Under the pieces are notes generated by a model that did no database searches, had not been told where the DNA came from, and saw nothing but the letters and a program-made list of their open reading frames with translations. This document shows, one piece after another, positions 34,934-45,417 of a stretch of DNA of 64,000 bases; within the stretch, counting starts at the first letter, position 1; the number at the start of each line of letters is the position of its first letter. The position numbers and the translations under genes are program-made. This DNA comes from Flavimaricola marinus (GTDB lineage: Bacteria > Pseudomonadota > Alphaproteobacteria > Rhodobacterales > Rhodobacteraceae): assembly GCF_900184895.1 (NCBI RefSeq), contig NZ_FXZK01000002.1, forward strand, positions 310,001-374,000, read 5' to 3'.

Positions 34934-36205
34934 TCAGGCCACCCGCTTCGGCATTTCGAGGGTAAAGGTGGTCATCTCATCGGAAGACGTCACCGTCAGC
35001 GTGCCGTCATGCCCCTTGGCGATTTCCGACGCGATGAACAGGCCAAGCCCCAACCCCTGACGATTTGAACCGCGCTCGAACGGCAGGAAGAGCGTCTCCA
35101 TACGATCCTGCGGAATCCGCTCGCCCTGATTGGAGATCGTCAAGACGAGCTTGTCACCGACGATCCGCACCGAAACGTCGATGGACTCGCTGGCCTTGCC
35201 GTGGGTGATCGCATTCGCCAGCAGGTTGGAGAACAACTGCCCGATCCGCGGCACGTCACAGTCGACAGGCTCATTCAGATCGATGTCGATATTCATCGGC
35301 TGATCCGGGGCCACGGTGCGGAATTCCCGCACGATCTGGGTCAGGGTCGGCCCCAAATCTTCGGTCGTCGTCCGCTCGATCAGGAAATCGGCACCGCTGC
35401 GCTTGCGGGCCTGATCCAGCAGGTTCTCGATGAGCAGGCCCATGCGATGGGCGGCCGATTTCATCAAGAGCACCAGCTCGGTCGCCTTGGCGTCGATCTC
35501 GCGGCGCTCGAGCATCCGAAGTCCGGCCGAAAGGGCGTGGATCGGATTGCGCAGATCATGGGCAAGAACCGCGATGAATTGCTCCTGAACCTGCGCCATC
35601 TCCCGCTCGTGGGTCAGCTCGGTCCGGCTCCTGATCAGCTCTTCGTCGGCATCCAGCCCCTCGCCGATCAGCTTGGCGAACAGGCGAAACATCGACAGCA
35701 CGCGATCGTTCTTCAAATCGTTGGGGTTCGGATCGATCGCGCACAGAGTGCCAAAAAATTCCCCGTTCGCCCGGCGGATCGGCACCGAGATATAGCTTCG
35801 GAACCCGTAGCGGGCCGGACAGTGATGATAGACATAGAGCGGATCGGTCAGGACATCGTTGATCACGATCTCTTGGTCGAACTGCCGGACCTCGTGGCAA
35901 AGGGTGGATTCAATCTGCAACTCGTCCCCGGGCTTCAACCCGAAAGCGATCCTGTCGACGACCTGACAGGTCACCCAGCGCGCGTCCGTGACGCGGGCCA
36001 CGGCGGAAAATCCCATGCCGGTCGCAAGCAAAGCCGTTTCCAACAGCGTCGGAACCGACCTGTTCCGACTGATCGCCTCGATGTCCTCCTGGAAATCGTG
36101 GCCGGTAACCGAAACATCCATGGGTTTGCCCTGTTCTGGCGCGGTGACGCCCTGCCCCGATACTACCGTTATAGTGGTGTCATCATCGTCCTTGATGTCA
36201 AGCAT
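34934..36205 (-). CDS. GAF-domain sensor histidine kinase
   Basis: A 423-residue cytoplasmic two-component kinase without membrane segments. The GAF domain (~50-185) includes RSYISVPIRRANGEFFGTLCAID. A HisKA domain follows with the phosphorylated H216 in LAHDLRNP. The HATPase domain has an N-box (LFSNLLANAITHG) and a G-box (GSNRQGLGLGLFIASEIAKGHDG). The kinase probably senses a small soluble ligand, light or redox state through GAF. No response regulator is adjacent. An ATG at 36121 (28 residues shorter) is an alternative start; neither has a good ribosome site. Confidence 0.9.
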   Translation of the reverse strand: MLDIKDDDDTTITVVSGQGVTAPEQGKPMDVSVTGHDFQEDIEAISRNRSVPTLLETALLATGMGFSAVARVTDARWVTCQVVDRIAFGLKPGDELQIESTLCHEVRQFDQEIVINDVLTDPLYVYHHCPARYGFRSYISVPIRRANGEFFGTLCAIDPNPNDLKNDRVLSMFRLFAKLIGEGLDADEELIRSRTELTHEREMAQVQEQFIAVLAHDLRNPIHALSAGLRMLERREIDAKATELVLLMKSAAHRMGLLIENLLDQARKRSGADFLIERTTTEDLGPTLTQIVREFRTVAPDQPMNIDIDLNEPVDCDVPRIGQLFSNLLANAITHGKASESIDVSVRIVGDKLVLTISNQGERIPQDRMETLFLPFERGSNRQGLGLGLFIASEIAKGHDGTLTVTSSDEMTTFTLEMPKRVA

Positions 36206-36332
36206 AACCCATAGTCAGGCGGCGGCCCGGGCTTTGCGTCAATCGCGCTCACGAGGCGACGGTCGTGCACGGGGCGCGGGCCGCGTGGAATCGTCCGAGG
36301 GATGTGGCACCGGCCACCCCGATGACAGGCGG

Positions 36333-36845
36333 TCAAATCGTTGGAACAACGGGCTTTTTGTCGGAATCCTCTGTCGGCGCGACAGTCCCGGCCTCGGTGC
36401 CGCGAGCCTTGGAGGCCGACTTGTTCAGGGCAACATTGGAAGGGCTGGATCCATCGGCGGCAAATTGCATGGTGCTGATCTTCCAACGGTCGCCACGATG
36501 CCTGAGAATGACAAACCCAAGGTAGGACTCGTCGGCCAGAATGGCCCGATCCCGCACATAGCGGGTCTCGTAGCTCACCCATAGGGTCTCGTCGTCCCTG
36601 AATTTCGCATCCAGACAACGGCGGATCATATAGGTCAGGCGCTTGGTCCTGAGCGTTTCGATAAAGGCCGCGCAGACCGCGCGCATATGCGCCTCGGTGG
36701 TCACGACGACCCGCTGCTCCACGGTTTCGAGGGTGCACGGCAGGTCACACCATTCGAGCGTGGCATCGACATCGCCATTCATCGTCACCTCGCCCTGTCG
36801 GTCGAGAAAATCCTGAGCGATACGCCTGGCGTCGTCTGTTGTCAT
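36333..36845 (-). CDS. Unknown protein, NTF2/SnoaL-like
   Basis: A 170-residue protein. The first ~130 residues resemble the NTF2-like (SnoaL) fold in composition and layout: an N-terminal helix, a WCDLPC segment, then strands such as DETLWVSYETRYV and LGFVILRHRGDRWKIS. The last ~40 residues are a polar, disordered-looking tail. It starts at 36845 with AGGTGA upstream. It lies upstream of the kinase gene on the same strand, 127 nt apart, so the two might share a transcript. Function unknown. Confidence 0.65.
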   Translation of the reverse strand: MTTDDARRIAQDFLDRQGEVTMNGDVDATLEWCDLPCTLETVEQRVVVTTEAHMRAVCAAFIETLRTKRLTYMIRRCLDAKFRDDETLWVSYETRYVRDRAILADESYLGFVILRHRGDRWKISTMQFAADGSSPSNVALNKSASKARGTEAGTVAPTEDSDKKPVVPTI

Positions 36846-37186
36846 TGCTTCACCTGTTTGTCAGGGAGAGTGCGCCACGAAATGACCATGCAAACCTGTG
36901 CCCTCCGAATACGCTCGGACCGGGGGCGGCTGCAAATGAAAAGTCGGACAAAACGAACATAACCCGGCGTCCGCATCGGCCGCGCCCAGCCAACAGGCAG
37001 CGCGCGGGCCGGTGCCCGTGTCGCAGGCGAACCGAGGCCGCTCCCGGGGGGCGGGGATCGACCGGCGGCACACATGTCGGCGCGAGATCGGCGCCCGAAC
37101 CGACGACCGCTCCGGCCGATCGTCTGGTTTGCAGCGCCGGCATTCTATGACATCCTGCCACCAAGAGCCTTGCGGGAGACAATCAC
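36846..37186. other. Intergenic region between divergent genes
   Basis: 341 bp between the NTF2-like gene (minus) and the LysR-family gene (plus). It contains a short frame starting ATG 37147 and ending TGA 37198-37200 (17 codons) that overlaps the LysR start region in a different frame. Nothing else is recognisable. Confidence 0.45.
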
Positions 37187-38134
37187 ATTTCGGGAAGTGA
37201 CTTTCAGAAGTCGATCACGCTCCGGCATCTGCGGGTCATCGCGGCACTTGCTGATCTGAAGCTGGTGGCACGTGTGGCGGAGGCGTTGAACGTCACCCAA
37301 CCGGCCGTGTCGAAACAGATTTCCGAGCTGGAGCGCATCGTCGGCGAACCGATCGTCACGCGGGATCGCAACCGGCTGTATCTGACCCCGATCGGCAGCC
37401 GGCTGGCGGATTACGCCAAACAGGCGCTCAATCAGCTCGACCGCGCGGCCTTCGACATCGAGGCGATGGCCAGCGGCGTGTCCGGCTCCGTCTCCATCGG
37501 CGTCGTAAGCTCGGTTGCGCCGACGCTGCTGCCGGGCAGCATCGCCCTGTTCAAGCGCAGCACGCCGCAGGCCAACGTCTCGGTCCTCGAAGGCCATTTC
37601 GTAGAGCTGTTTCCACAGCTCGAAGCGGGCACGCTCGATCTGCTGATCGCCCGGATCTGGCAGCCGCAGGAATTGCCCGGCATAGACCAGATGCCGCTGT
37701 TTTCCGAACCGGTCGTCGTCGTCGCCGGACGCAACCACCCGCTGGCCCAGACCGACGGGTTGGCCTGGCGCGATGTCACCGGTTTTCCGTGGATCCTGCC
37801 GCAGGCCAATTCGGTCGCGCGCCGGGCCGTTGATGCGCTCTTCGCCGCAAACGGGCTGACGGCCCCGAGCAACACCATCGCCTCGCTCTCCCTCGCGCTG
37901 AACCTCGAATTGCTGCGCAGCATGCCTGCCCTTGGGCTGATGCCGCAACGGCTTGCCCAATCACAGGCCGCACGGGGTGAAATGGTGATCCTGCCGCTGG
38001 ATACGCGCGGGCTGCTCTCCGAGGCCCGCTGTTTCTGGCGTGCCGACCAGATGGCGCAGAACAGCACCTTGGATCTGTTTCTGAAATGCCTGACCCAGAC
38101 AACCACCGAGCTGCACACCATTCCATTTGGTTAA
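37187..38134 (+). CDS. LysR-family regulator, probable ATT start
   Basis: A LysR-type regulator of the amidase/TRAP locus. The N-terminal HTH reads LRHLRVIAALADLKLVARVA...NVTQPAVSKQISELE, followed by a normal effector domain. The HTH frame is open from the stop at 37148-37150, but has no ATG, GTG or TTG until GTG 37265, which would delete the first HTH helix. An in-frame ATT at 37187 sits 8 nt after GGAG (37175-37178) and gives 315 residues, the usual length. I therefore place the start there. The alternative is a single-base frameshift linking the ATG at 37147 to this frame. The gene lies just upstream of the amidase gene on the same strand. Confidence 0.75.
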   Translation: MSGSDFQKSITLRHLRVIAALADLKLVARVAEALNVTQPAVSKQISELERIVGEPIVTRDRNRLYLTPIGSRLADYAKQALNQLDRAAFDIEAMASGVSGSVSIGVVSSVAPTLLPGSIALFKRSTPQANVSVLEGHFVELFPQLEAGTLDLLIARIWQPQELPGIDQMPLFSEPVVVVAGRNHPLAQTDGLAWRDVTGFPWILPQANSVARRAVDALFAANGLTAPSNTIASLSLALNLELLRSMPALGLMPQRLAQSQAARGEMVILPLDTRGLLSEARCFWRADQMAQNSTLDLFLKCLTQTTTELHTIPFG

Positions 38135-38201
38135 TGTTCTGACCTCATTTTTCACTATTTACCCGGCGACGCTTGGAATACCTTAACCCGGCACAAGGTT
38201 T

Positions 38202-38254
38202 GGGAGGACTTGGTGGCATCTGTCTCGATCATTAACCGGCGGGTCGCATCGTGA
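38202..38254 (+). promoter_or_regulatory. Possible leader ORF coupled to the amidase start
   Basis: A strong ribosome site GGGAGG (38202-38207) precedes GTG 38213, which opens a 13-codon frame ending in TGA at 38252-38254. The amidase GTG (38251-38253) overlaps that stop as GTGA and has no good ribosome site of its own. This layout suggests translational coupling through a short leader peptide. Confidence 0.45.
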
Positions 38255-39780
38255 GCCGGGCCGAATTCGCGGCGCTCAGCGCCGTCGAGGTGCTCGCCCG
38301 GTTCCAGAACCGCAGCCTCACGCCCAGCAGCTACCTCGCAGCCTGTCTGGAGCAGATCTCGCGCTTCAATCCCAAGATCAACGCGCTCACCGCGATGGAT
38401 GTGGAAAGCGCCGTCTCGCAGGCGTCGCAGGCAACCCAACGCTGGAAAACCGGCACGCCGAAGGGGCCGCTCGACGGGCTGCCGATCGGCGTCAAGGATC
38501 TGCAGGACACCAAGGATCTGCTGACGACACACGGCAGCCCGCGGGCGCGCGCCAACCTGCCCGACCAGGACATGCCCATGGTGGCCCGGCTGCGTAGCGC
38601 CGGGGCGATCATCCTCGCCAAGACCAACGTGCCCGAGCTGGGCGCCGGCGGAAACAGCCGCAATCCCGTGTGGGGCGCGACGGGCAATCCGTTCAATCCC
38701 AATCTGATCGCGGGCGGCTCGTCCGGCGGATCGGCTGCGGCACTGGCCGCCGACCTCCTGCCGCTCTGCACCGGGTCCGACACCGGCGGCTCGCTGCGGC
38801 TGCCCGCCGCGCTGTGCGGCATTGTCGGCTACCGGCCGTCGGTCGATGTCATCGCACATCCCACACGGCCTCTGGGCTGGTCCGGGATCTCGGTGCTGGG
38901 GCCGATGGCCCGCACGACGGAGGATCTGCTCCTGATGCTCGAGGTCTGTCAAGGGTACGACCCGGACGATCCGCTGTCGGCGCCCGGCACGCCGGGTCGG
39001 TTCAGCTCCCTGCCGTCCTGCACCCTCGCAGAGCTGCGTGTCGGCTACAGCGAGGATTTCGGCGGCGCGCCGGTGGATCAGGAGATCCGCGCGACCTTCC
39101 GCGCCCGGATCGAGGCGCTGCGGCCGCATGTGGCCGACTGCCGTCCGGCAGACCTGCGTCTGGGCGCGATGGACCGGGTCTTCGACATCCTGCGCGCCGA
39201 GAGCTTCGTGTCGGCCTTCGGCGAGGCGATAGAGACGGCCCCCGAGGATTTCGGCGACCACATCATCGGCAACGTCGCGATGGGGCGCGACATGACGCTC
39301 GCCGACAGGGCATGGGCCCATGCCGAACAAACCCGGATCCTGCGCAACTTCAACAAGGTGATGCGCGATTTCGACGTGATCCTGTTACCCACGTCGCCGG
39401 TCTCGCCGTTCCCGTGGAGCCAATCCCACGCAAAGGTCATCGACGGCGAGGCGATGGACGTCTACTACCGCTGGCTGGCGCTGGCCTATCGCGGGTCGCT
39501 CGCGGGGGGACCGGCGATCACCCTGCCCTGCGGTCTCGATCCGCAGGGTATGCCGTTCGGCTTGCAGATGCTGGGGCCGCTGCGGGGCGATGCCGGGCTT
39601 CTGGCGGCGGCCAGAGCGATGGAGACGTTGTTCGCCGCCGCGCCCGAAACCGCAAGGCCGCGCCCCGATCTCGACAAGACGGCCGCATCCGAACAGGATC
39701 TGCGGTCGATCGTGACACATCCTCCGATCCTCGGAAACGCCGAGAGTTCGGCCTCCTCCACTATCCGGACAGCAGTATAG
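38251..39780 (+). CDS. Amidase signature-family hydrolase
   Basis: A 509-residue amidase of the GatA/AS family, cytoplasmic, hydrolysing a carboxylic amide. The Ser-cisSer-Lys triad is visible: Lys in GVKDL (~80), the cis-Ser in the AGGSSGGSAAALAADLLPL region (~155) and the nucleophile Ser in GSDTGGSLRLPAA (~180). There is no gatB or gatC nearby, and the transporter next door suggests a catabolic amidase rather than GatA. It starts at GTG 38251, overlapping a short upstream frame. Three nt separate it from dctM. Substrate unknown. Confidence 0.9.
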   Translation: MSRAEFAALSAVEVLARFQNRSLTPSSYLAACLEQISRFNPKINALTAMDVESAVSQASQATQRWKTGTPKGPLDGLPIGVKDLQDTKDLLTTHGSPRARANLPDQDMPMVARLRSAGAIILAKTNVPELGAGGNSRNPVWGATGNPFNPNLIAGGSSGGSAAALAADLLPLCTGSDTGGSLRLPAALCGIVGYRPSVDVIAHPTRPLGWSGISVLGPMARTTEDLLLMLEVCQGYDPDDPLSAPGTPGRFSSLPSCTLAELRVGYSEDFGGAPVDQEIRATFRARIEALRPHVADCRPADLRLGAMDRVFDILRAESFVSAFGEAIETAPEDFGDHIIGNVAMGRDMTLADRAWAHAEQTRILRNFNKVMRDFDVILLPTSPVSPFPWSQSHAKVIDGEAMDVYYRWLALAYRGSLAGGPAITLPCGLDPQGMPFGLQMLGPLRGDAGLLAAARAMETLFAAAPETARPRPDLDKTAASEQDLRSIVTHPPILGNAESSASSTIRTAV

Positions 39781-39783
39781 ATC

Positions 39784-41067
39784 ATGTGGGTCATCCCGAT
39801 TGTCTTCATCATCTTTCTGATCAGCGGGACGGCCTTTGCCTACCTGATGGGGGCGGTGTCGGTGCTGACCTTCGTCGCGGTGGACAAGACGCAATTCCTG
39901 TCGATCCTGCCACAGCGGATCTTTGCACAGCTCGACGTCTTTGCCTTCATGGCGATGCCGCTGTTCATCCTGACCGCCGAAATCATGAGCCGGGCCGGCG
40001 TCACCCGCAGCCTGATCGACTTTGCCATGTCGGTCGTGGGCCGGTTTCGCGGCGGGCTCGGTCACGTCAATATCCTGACAAGCGTGTTCTTTGCCGGGAT
40101 CTCGGGCTCGGCCATCGCCGACAGCGCGGCCCTGTCGCGGACATTCGTGCCGGAAATGAAGGCGCGCGGCTACGATCCCTACTACGCCGGCGCCATCACT
40201 GCGGCCTCGTCGATGATCGGCCCGATCATTCCGCCGTCGATCATCATGATCATCTACGGCGGGCTCACCGGGGCGTCGGTGGCGGCGCTTTTTATCGCGG
40301 GCGTCGTTCCGGGGCTGTTGCTGGCGGCCTCTCTGATGGCGCTCAACGCGGTCATGGCCGTGGTCAAGGGGCATCCTGGCGGACGGTCGGACGATCTGCC
40401 CAAGTTCATCCCGAGCCTGCTGCACGCCGCCCCGGCGCTGTGCCTGCCGGTGGTGATCCTCGGCTCGCTGGTCTTCGGGCTGGCCACGCCGACCGAAGGA
40501 TCGGCCATCGCAGTCCTCTTTGCCCTGCTCGCGGGACAGTTCTACCAAGGGCTGAACCGGCGGATGATCTTCGACGCCATCGAAGCCACGGCCAAGATGA
40601 CCGGAACGATCTTCATCATCCTCGCGGCGATCTCAGTGCTGGGCTATCTGGCCGGGCAACTGGGCTGGTCGCAGGCCTTGGCCAACTGGGTCGAATCCTT
40701 CGGGCTGACCGGGACGAAGTACCTGTTCTTCCTCGTCGGGATCTTTCTGATCGCGGGGATGTTCATGGACACGCCGGTGGCGCTGACGCTGCTGATCCCG
40801 CTGTTCGCACCGCAAGCGATGGAGCAAGGGATCAGCCCGATCCAGCTCGGCATCGTGCTGTGCTTCAACCTGTGCATCGGGCTGATCACGCCGCCGCTCG
40901 GCAAATGCCTTGTCGTCGTCTCGGCGCTGACCAACCTCAACTACTGGCGGCTGGCCTATGCCGCGCTGCCATTCATCGTCGTTCAGGTCCTGCTGTTGCT
41001 GGCGCTGGTCTATTGGCCTGCGATCAGCCTGACATTGCCGCGCCTGTTCGGCTTTTCCGTCGATTAG
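39784..41067 (+). CDS. dctM: TRAP transporter large permease
   Basis: A 427-residue inner-membrane protein of the DctM family, the Na+-driven permease of TRAP transporters. About 12 hydrophobic helices are present. Family hallmarks include FAGISGSAIADSAAL near residue 108, PIIPPSI near 149 and the second-half repeat FNLCIGLITPPLGKCL. It starts 3 nt after the amidase stop. The order dctM-dctP-dctQ is less common than dctP-dctQ-dctM. Confidence 0.92.
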   Translation: MWVIPIVFIIFLISGTAFAYLMGAVSVLTFVAVDKTQFLSILPQRIFAQLDVFAFMAMPLFILTAEIMSRAGVTRSLIDFAMSVVGRFRGGLGHVNILTSVFFAGISGSAIADSAALSRTFVPEMKARGYDPYYAGAITAASSMIGPIIPPSIIMIIYGGLTGASVAALFIAGVVPGLLLAASLMALNAVMAVVKGHPGGRSDDLPKFIPSLLHAAPALCLPVVILGSLVFGLATPTEGSAIAVLFALLAGQFYQGLNRRMIFDAIEATAKMTGTIFIILAAISVLGYLAGQLGWSQALANWVESFGLTGTKYLFFLVGIFLIAGMFMDTPVALTLLIPLFAPQAMEQGISPIQLGIVLCFNLCIGLITPPLGKCLVVVSALTNLNYWRLAYAALPFIVVQVLLLLALVYWPAISLTLPRLFGFSVD

Positions 41068-41091
41068 ACGTTCACGAAAGGGAGGATATTC

Positions 41092-42066
41092 ATGAAACTC
41101 AAGGCACTCTCGCTGGCAACCATGCTCGCGATGGCCACGGCCGCATCCGCCGAGGTCAAGATCGCTCTGGACAGCGCCGCCGATCTCGACACGAGCGGCT
41201 CGTATAACTGGGCCTATGCCTTTGGTCAGGCGCTGACCGATGCAGGGATGGAGGTGCGCGAAATGCCGCGCGGGTCCGTCGGGAACGAGGCCGAGAAATT
41301 CGATCAAGTCTCGACCGGGCTGCTCGAAGTCTCGCTGTCCGATGTGCGGGCCGTCGCACAGGTCGATCCGTTCATCTACGGGGTCCGCCTGCCCTATATC
41401 TTCGACGACATCGACCACATGGACCGCGCTCTCGCAGCCGGAAACGTCTTTGAGCGGGTCAACGAGAACCTCGCCGCACAGGATGCGATCCTTCTGGCGC
41501 TGGCGCCGCTCGGGCCGTCGTCCGGGGTGATCACCACCGACGCCGTCGTCCGGTCGCCCGCCGACATGGCGGACCTTCGGATGCGTGCGCTCGATGACGC
41601 GCAGATCGCGATGTATCAGGCCTGGGGGTCCAGCGGCACCGTGGTGCCGTGGGGCGAAGTCCCCGCCGGTCTGCAAACCGGCGTGATCGACGGCTACCTG
41701 AACTCGCCCTTCGTGCCGGTGATGTTCGGCCAGACCGACTTCGTCAAGAACTTCTCCGACGCCGGCGTGATCATCCCGCTTCGGGCCGTGATCGTCTCGA
41801 AGCTGTGGTATGACGGCCTGTCGGACGAGGATCGTGCGGCCGTGGACGCGGCCGTCGAAACCGCCGATGCGGCGACCCGGACATGGCTCGCCGAGGCCTC
41901 CGTGCGCGGCCTGACCATGCTCGAGGAAAACGGCGTGACGGTTCAGCGGCTGACACCCGAAGAGCGGGCCGTGTTCCGCGAGGCCTCCAAAGCGGTCTAT
42001 GATTCCGGCCTGATGCCGTCCGAAGATGTCCAGACCTGGACATCCCTCTCGGACGGAAGCCGCTAG
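41092..42066 (+). CDS. dctP: TRAP transporter solute-binding protein
   Basis: A 324-residue periplasmic binding protein. Residues 1-20 are a Sec signal peptide ending in ASA. The DctP fold includes the carboxylate-binding Arg in LRMRALDDA and the GVIDGYLNSP segment. These proteins usually bind organic acids, so the amidase substrate or product may be a carboxylate or an N-acyl compound. GGGAGG precedes the ATG. A perfect UUCG-capped hairpin follows its stop. Confidence 0.92.
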   Translation: MKLKALSLATMLAMATAASAEVKIALDSAADLDTSGSYNWAYAFGQALTDAGMEVREMPRGSVGNEAEKFDQVSTGLLEVSLSDVRAVAQVDPFIYGVRLPYIFDDIDHMDRALAAGNVFERVNENLAAQDAILLALAPLGPSSGVITTDAVVRSPADMADLRMRALDDAQIAMYQAWGSSGTVVPWGEVPAGLQTGVIDGYLNSPFVPVMFGQTDFVKNFSDAGVIIPLRAVIVSKLWYDGLSDEDRAAVDAAVETADAATRTWLAEASVRGLTMLEENGVTVQRLTPEERAVFREASKAVYDSGLMPSEDVQTWTSLSDGSR

Positions 42067-42075
42067 AGCACAACC

Positions 42076-42099
42076 GTCGGGCCTCTTCGGAGGCCCGAC
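42076..42099 (+). other. Intercistronic UUCG hairpin after dctP
   Basis: Perfect 10-bp stem GTCGGGCCTC (42076-42085) and GAGGCCCGAC (42090-42099) closed by a TTCG tetraloop, in the 56-nt gap between dctP and dctQ. No T-run follows. It is probably a stabiliser of the dctP message and mirrors the hairpin after the other binding-protein gene at 29499-29536. Confidence 0.75.
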
Positions 42100-42122
42100 A
42101 ATCCGGGGGTCGAGAGAGAACC

Positions 42123-42650
42123 ATGCGCAACGCCATCATCGCCACCAGCAACCGCATCCACGAGGTGACGCGACGCGTCGCCGTGCTGGCGGTGTGCCTG
42201 ATGTTTCTGACCGTCATGTTGCAGATCGTCGCCCGGTATGTGTTTTCTTCACCGCCGGTCTGGACCGAGGACGTGGCCCGCTACGCGATGGTCTGGACGG
42301 GCCTTCTGGGCGCGACGCTATCGTTCAAGACCCGCTCCGACGCCGTCCTGATGCAAAGCGTGTTTCCGCAACGACAGGGCTTTCTGGCGTTTTTGGGCGA
42401 AGCCTTCCACAGCGCCGCCGTCCTGATCTTCGTCCTTCCGGTGATCTATTTCTGTTTCATCGGCCTGCGCGGCGGGTTCTCCAAGGGCTACCTCGCCCGG
42501 CAATCCGGGCTCACCGCCGACACGCTCGGCATCCCGATGGTCTGGATATCGGTGTCTGTGCCGCTGGCCATGATCATCATCCTGCTGCACCTCGCCGCCC
42601 GTTGGGCAGGCGACGACGTCGAAGACGGCGCAGGCACCTCCGTAGACTAG
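42123..42650 (+). CDS. dctQ: TRAP transporter small permease
   Basis: A 175-residue inner-membrane protein of the DctQ family with four hydrophobic helices and the typical PPVWTEDVARYAMVWTGLLGA segment near residue 42. It completes the TRAP system with dctM and dctP. It starts at 42123 behind a purine-rich GAGAGAGAA stretch and is the last gene of the operon. A weak hairpin (CGGCGT/ACGCCG, 42659-42676) follows. Confidence 0.9.
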   Translation: MRNAIIATSNRIHEVTRRVAVLAVCLMFLTVMLQIVARYVFSSPPVWTEDVARYAMVWTGLLGATLSFKTRSDAVLMQSVFPQRQGFLAFLGEAFHSAAVLIFVLPVIYFCFIGLRGGFSKGYLARQSGLTADTLGIPMVWISVSVPLAMIIILLHLAARWAGDDVEDGAGTSVD

Positions 42651-42753
42651 AACCGCCACGGCGTCGCGAAACGCCGACATCGGCGGCGCTACGGCAAGAC
42701 CTACAGCAACGGTCCGCCCCGGAACCGCAATCGCATATATGTATGGGAAGAAG

Positions 42754-42830
<77 letters not shown>

Positions 42831-43115
42831 ATTCTGCTTGCGCAGTGCTTACTTCAATTCTCCACGGGATGAAAGCACAGATCAGCAGCCCCGCAATCCA
42901 CTGATCCAAAACGTCAAATCACTCGATCGTCTCACCGGCGCCACACGCTGTCAGCCGTCTCAGGGCAGCGCCCCGTCGAGCTGGACGAATGGTCCCGGCG
43001 AGGGTGCTATAGGACAAGGCTCTCGGCATCGCAATGGGCAATCTGCCGGATCCGGCGCGACGACCCCGTGATTTGCGATGCGGCGGCCCAAGGGGCGCCC
43101 GGCCAGCGGCAACGG

Positions 43116-44336
<1,221 letters not shown>

Positions 44337-44339
44337 GGC

Positions 44340-44939
44340 TCAAACCCCTTCCAGACCGGTAAAGCCGCTGCCGGCGCCGATCAGCGACATGAACATGGTG
44401 ATGCCCAGCGACAGGCCGATGACGGCCAGAACGATCATCCCCAAGGCTTTGAGCATGCTGCCGAACTCGTGCAATTCGTCGATATAGGACAGCGCGCAAT
44501 AGAGCATCACCGGCAGCGACAGCAGGCTGATGATGCCCACGAGGGCGGGCAGAAACAGGCCCAGCAGCAACTGCAGCAGAACCAGCACCAGCGCCAGCCC
44601 CTCCAGCAGCAGCGCCACGACCAGCGATCCCTTGAAAGTGCCTTTGCCGCCCATCGCGCGGCCGGTGTAGTGGACAAGGAACACCATCACCACGAAACCC
44701 GAGATCAGCACCATTGTATAGGTGAACGGGCTGACCAGAACCGGCGTCGTGCCGAGCGGGATCAGATAGCGGCCGCCGTCGAACAGCCCGATCAACAAGA
44801 CCCGGCCAAGGGTGAACAGCACGAGGATCTGCCACATCGAGGCGCGGTCGAGGCCAAGGCCCTGCACTTGATGAAACGCCCCCCGGGGGTCGGTGATCGC
44901 GCGGGCCACGAGCTGCGGTATGTTCAGTGGTTCAGCCAT
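44340..44939 (-). CDS. YIP1-family membrane protein (suf operon)
   Basis: A 199-residue membrane protein with about five hydrophobic helices and the YIP1-domain layout. The N-terminal PRGAFHQVQGLGLDRASM amphipathic segment precedes the membrane part. Function unknown. It lies between a second membrane protein and sufS within the suf operon, with 8-nt and 3-nt junctions, so it is almost certainly co-expressed with Fe-S assembly genes. Confidence 0.75.
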   Translation of the reverse strand: MAEPLNIPQLVARAITDPRGAFHQVQGLGLDRASMWQILVLFTLGRVLLIGLFDGGRYLIPLGTTPVLVSPFTYTMVLISGFVVMVFLVHYTGRAMGGKGTFKGSLVVALLLEGLALVLVLLQLLLGLFLPALVGIISLLSLPVMLYCALSYIDELHEFGSMLKALGMIVLAVIGLSLGITMFMSLIGAGSGFTGLEGV

Positions 44940-45417
44940 GAAGCCCCCTCGCCTCGCGCAGCCCCTGTGCCACGAACAGCACCAGTGCCCCGAGCCATAT
45001 CGCCCCCACCAGTTGGGTGCCCGGCGACACGCCGATCAAGCCCGAGGCGAGCCCGTAAAGCAAGCCCACCGGGCTTGTCGCGAGGACCGACCAGAACAGG
45101 ACGATCCGGGCCGACCACATCCGGCTGGGCTGGCGAAACAGAAGCATCAGCCCGTGCAGCAGCGCCGCGATGGCATAAAAGATCAACGGCCAGACGATCA
45201 TCCAGCTGACGAACTCATAGGCCACCAGCCGGTCGAACTCGACACCGTCCAGAAAGGCGATCCGGCTCAGCCGGGGCCACTGCGCGACAAAGATCAGCAG
45301 ACAGCCCACCAACAGGTAGGCGATCGCCCTGTCCTCACGCGGGCCCATGGCCAGCATGTCGCGCATCACGTCACGCGGCGCACGCCACGTGCGGGCTATG
45401 TCCAGTGTGACGGCCAC
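44932..45417 (-). CDS. YIP1-like membrane protein (suf operon)
   Basis: A 161-residue protein with four hydrophobic helices. It starts with an amphipathic segment (ARTWRAPRDVMRDMLAMG) like that of the next gene, and seems to be a diverged paralogue in tandem with it. It overlaps that gene by 8 nt and abuts sufD. Conserved function in the suf context is unknown. Confidence 0.7.
   Translation of the reverse strand: MAVTLDIARTWRAPRDVMRDMLAMGPREDRAIAYLLVGCLLIFVAQWPRLSRIAFLDGVEFDRLVAYEFVSWMIVWPLIFYAIAALLHGLMLLFRQPSRMWSARIVLFWSVLATSPVGLLYGLASGLIGVSPGTQLVGAIWLGALVLFVAQGLREARGLHG

Noticed and set aside
37012..37200. Plus-strand frame ending just inside the LysR start region
   Set aside because: Arg/Ser/Gly-rich with no family. 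Only its last 17 codons (from ATG 37147) matter, as a possible frameshift partner of the LysR gene, and these are discussed there.
42838..43071. Small plus-strand frame beside the tRNA
   Set aside because: No ribosome site, no family and biased composition. The 285-bp gap between tRNA-Arg and sufS shows nothing else I can support.
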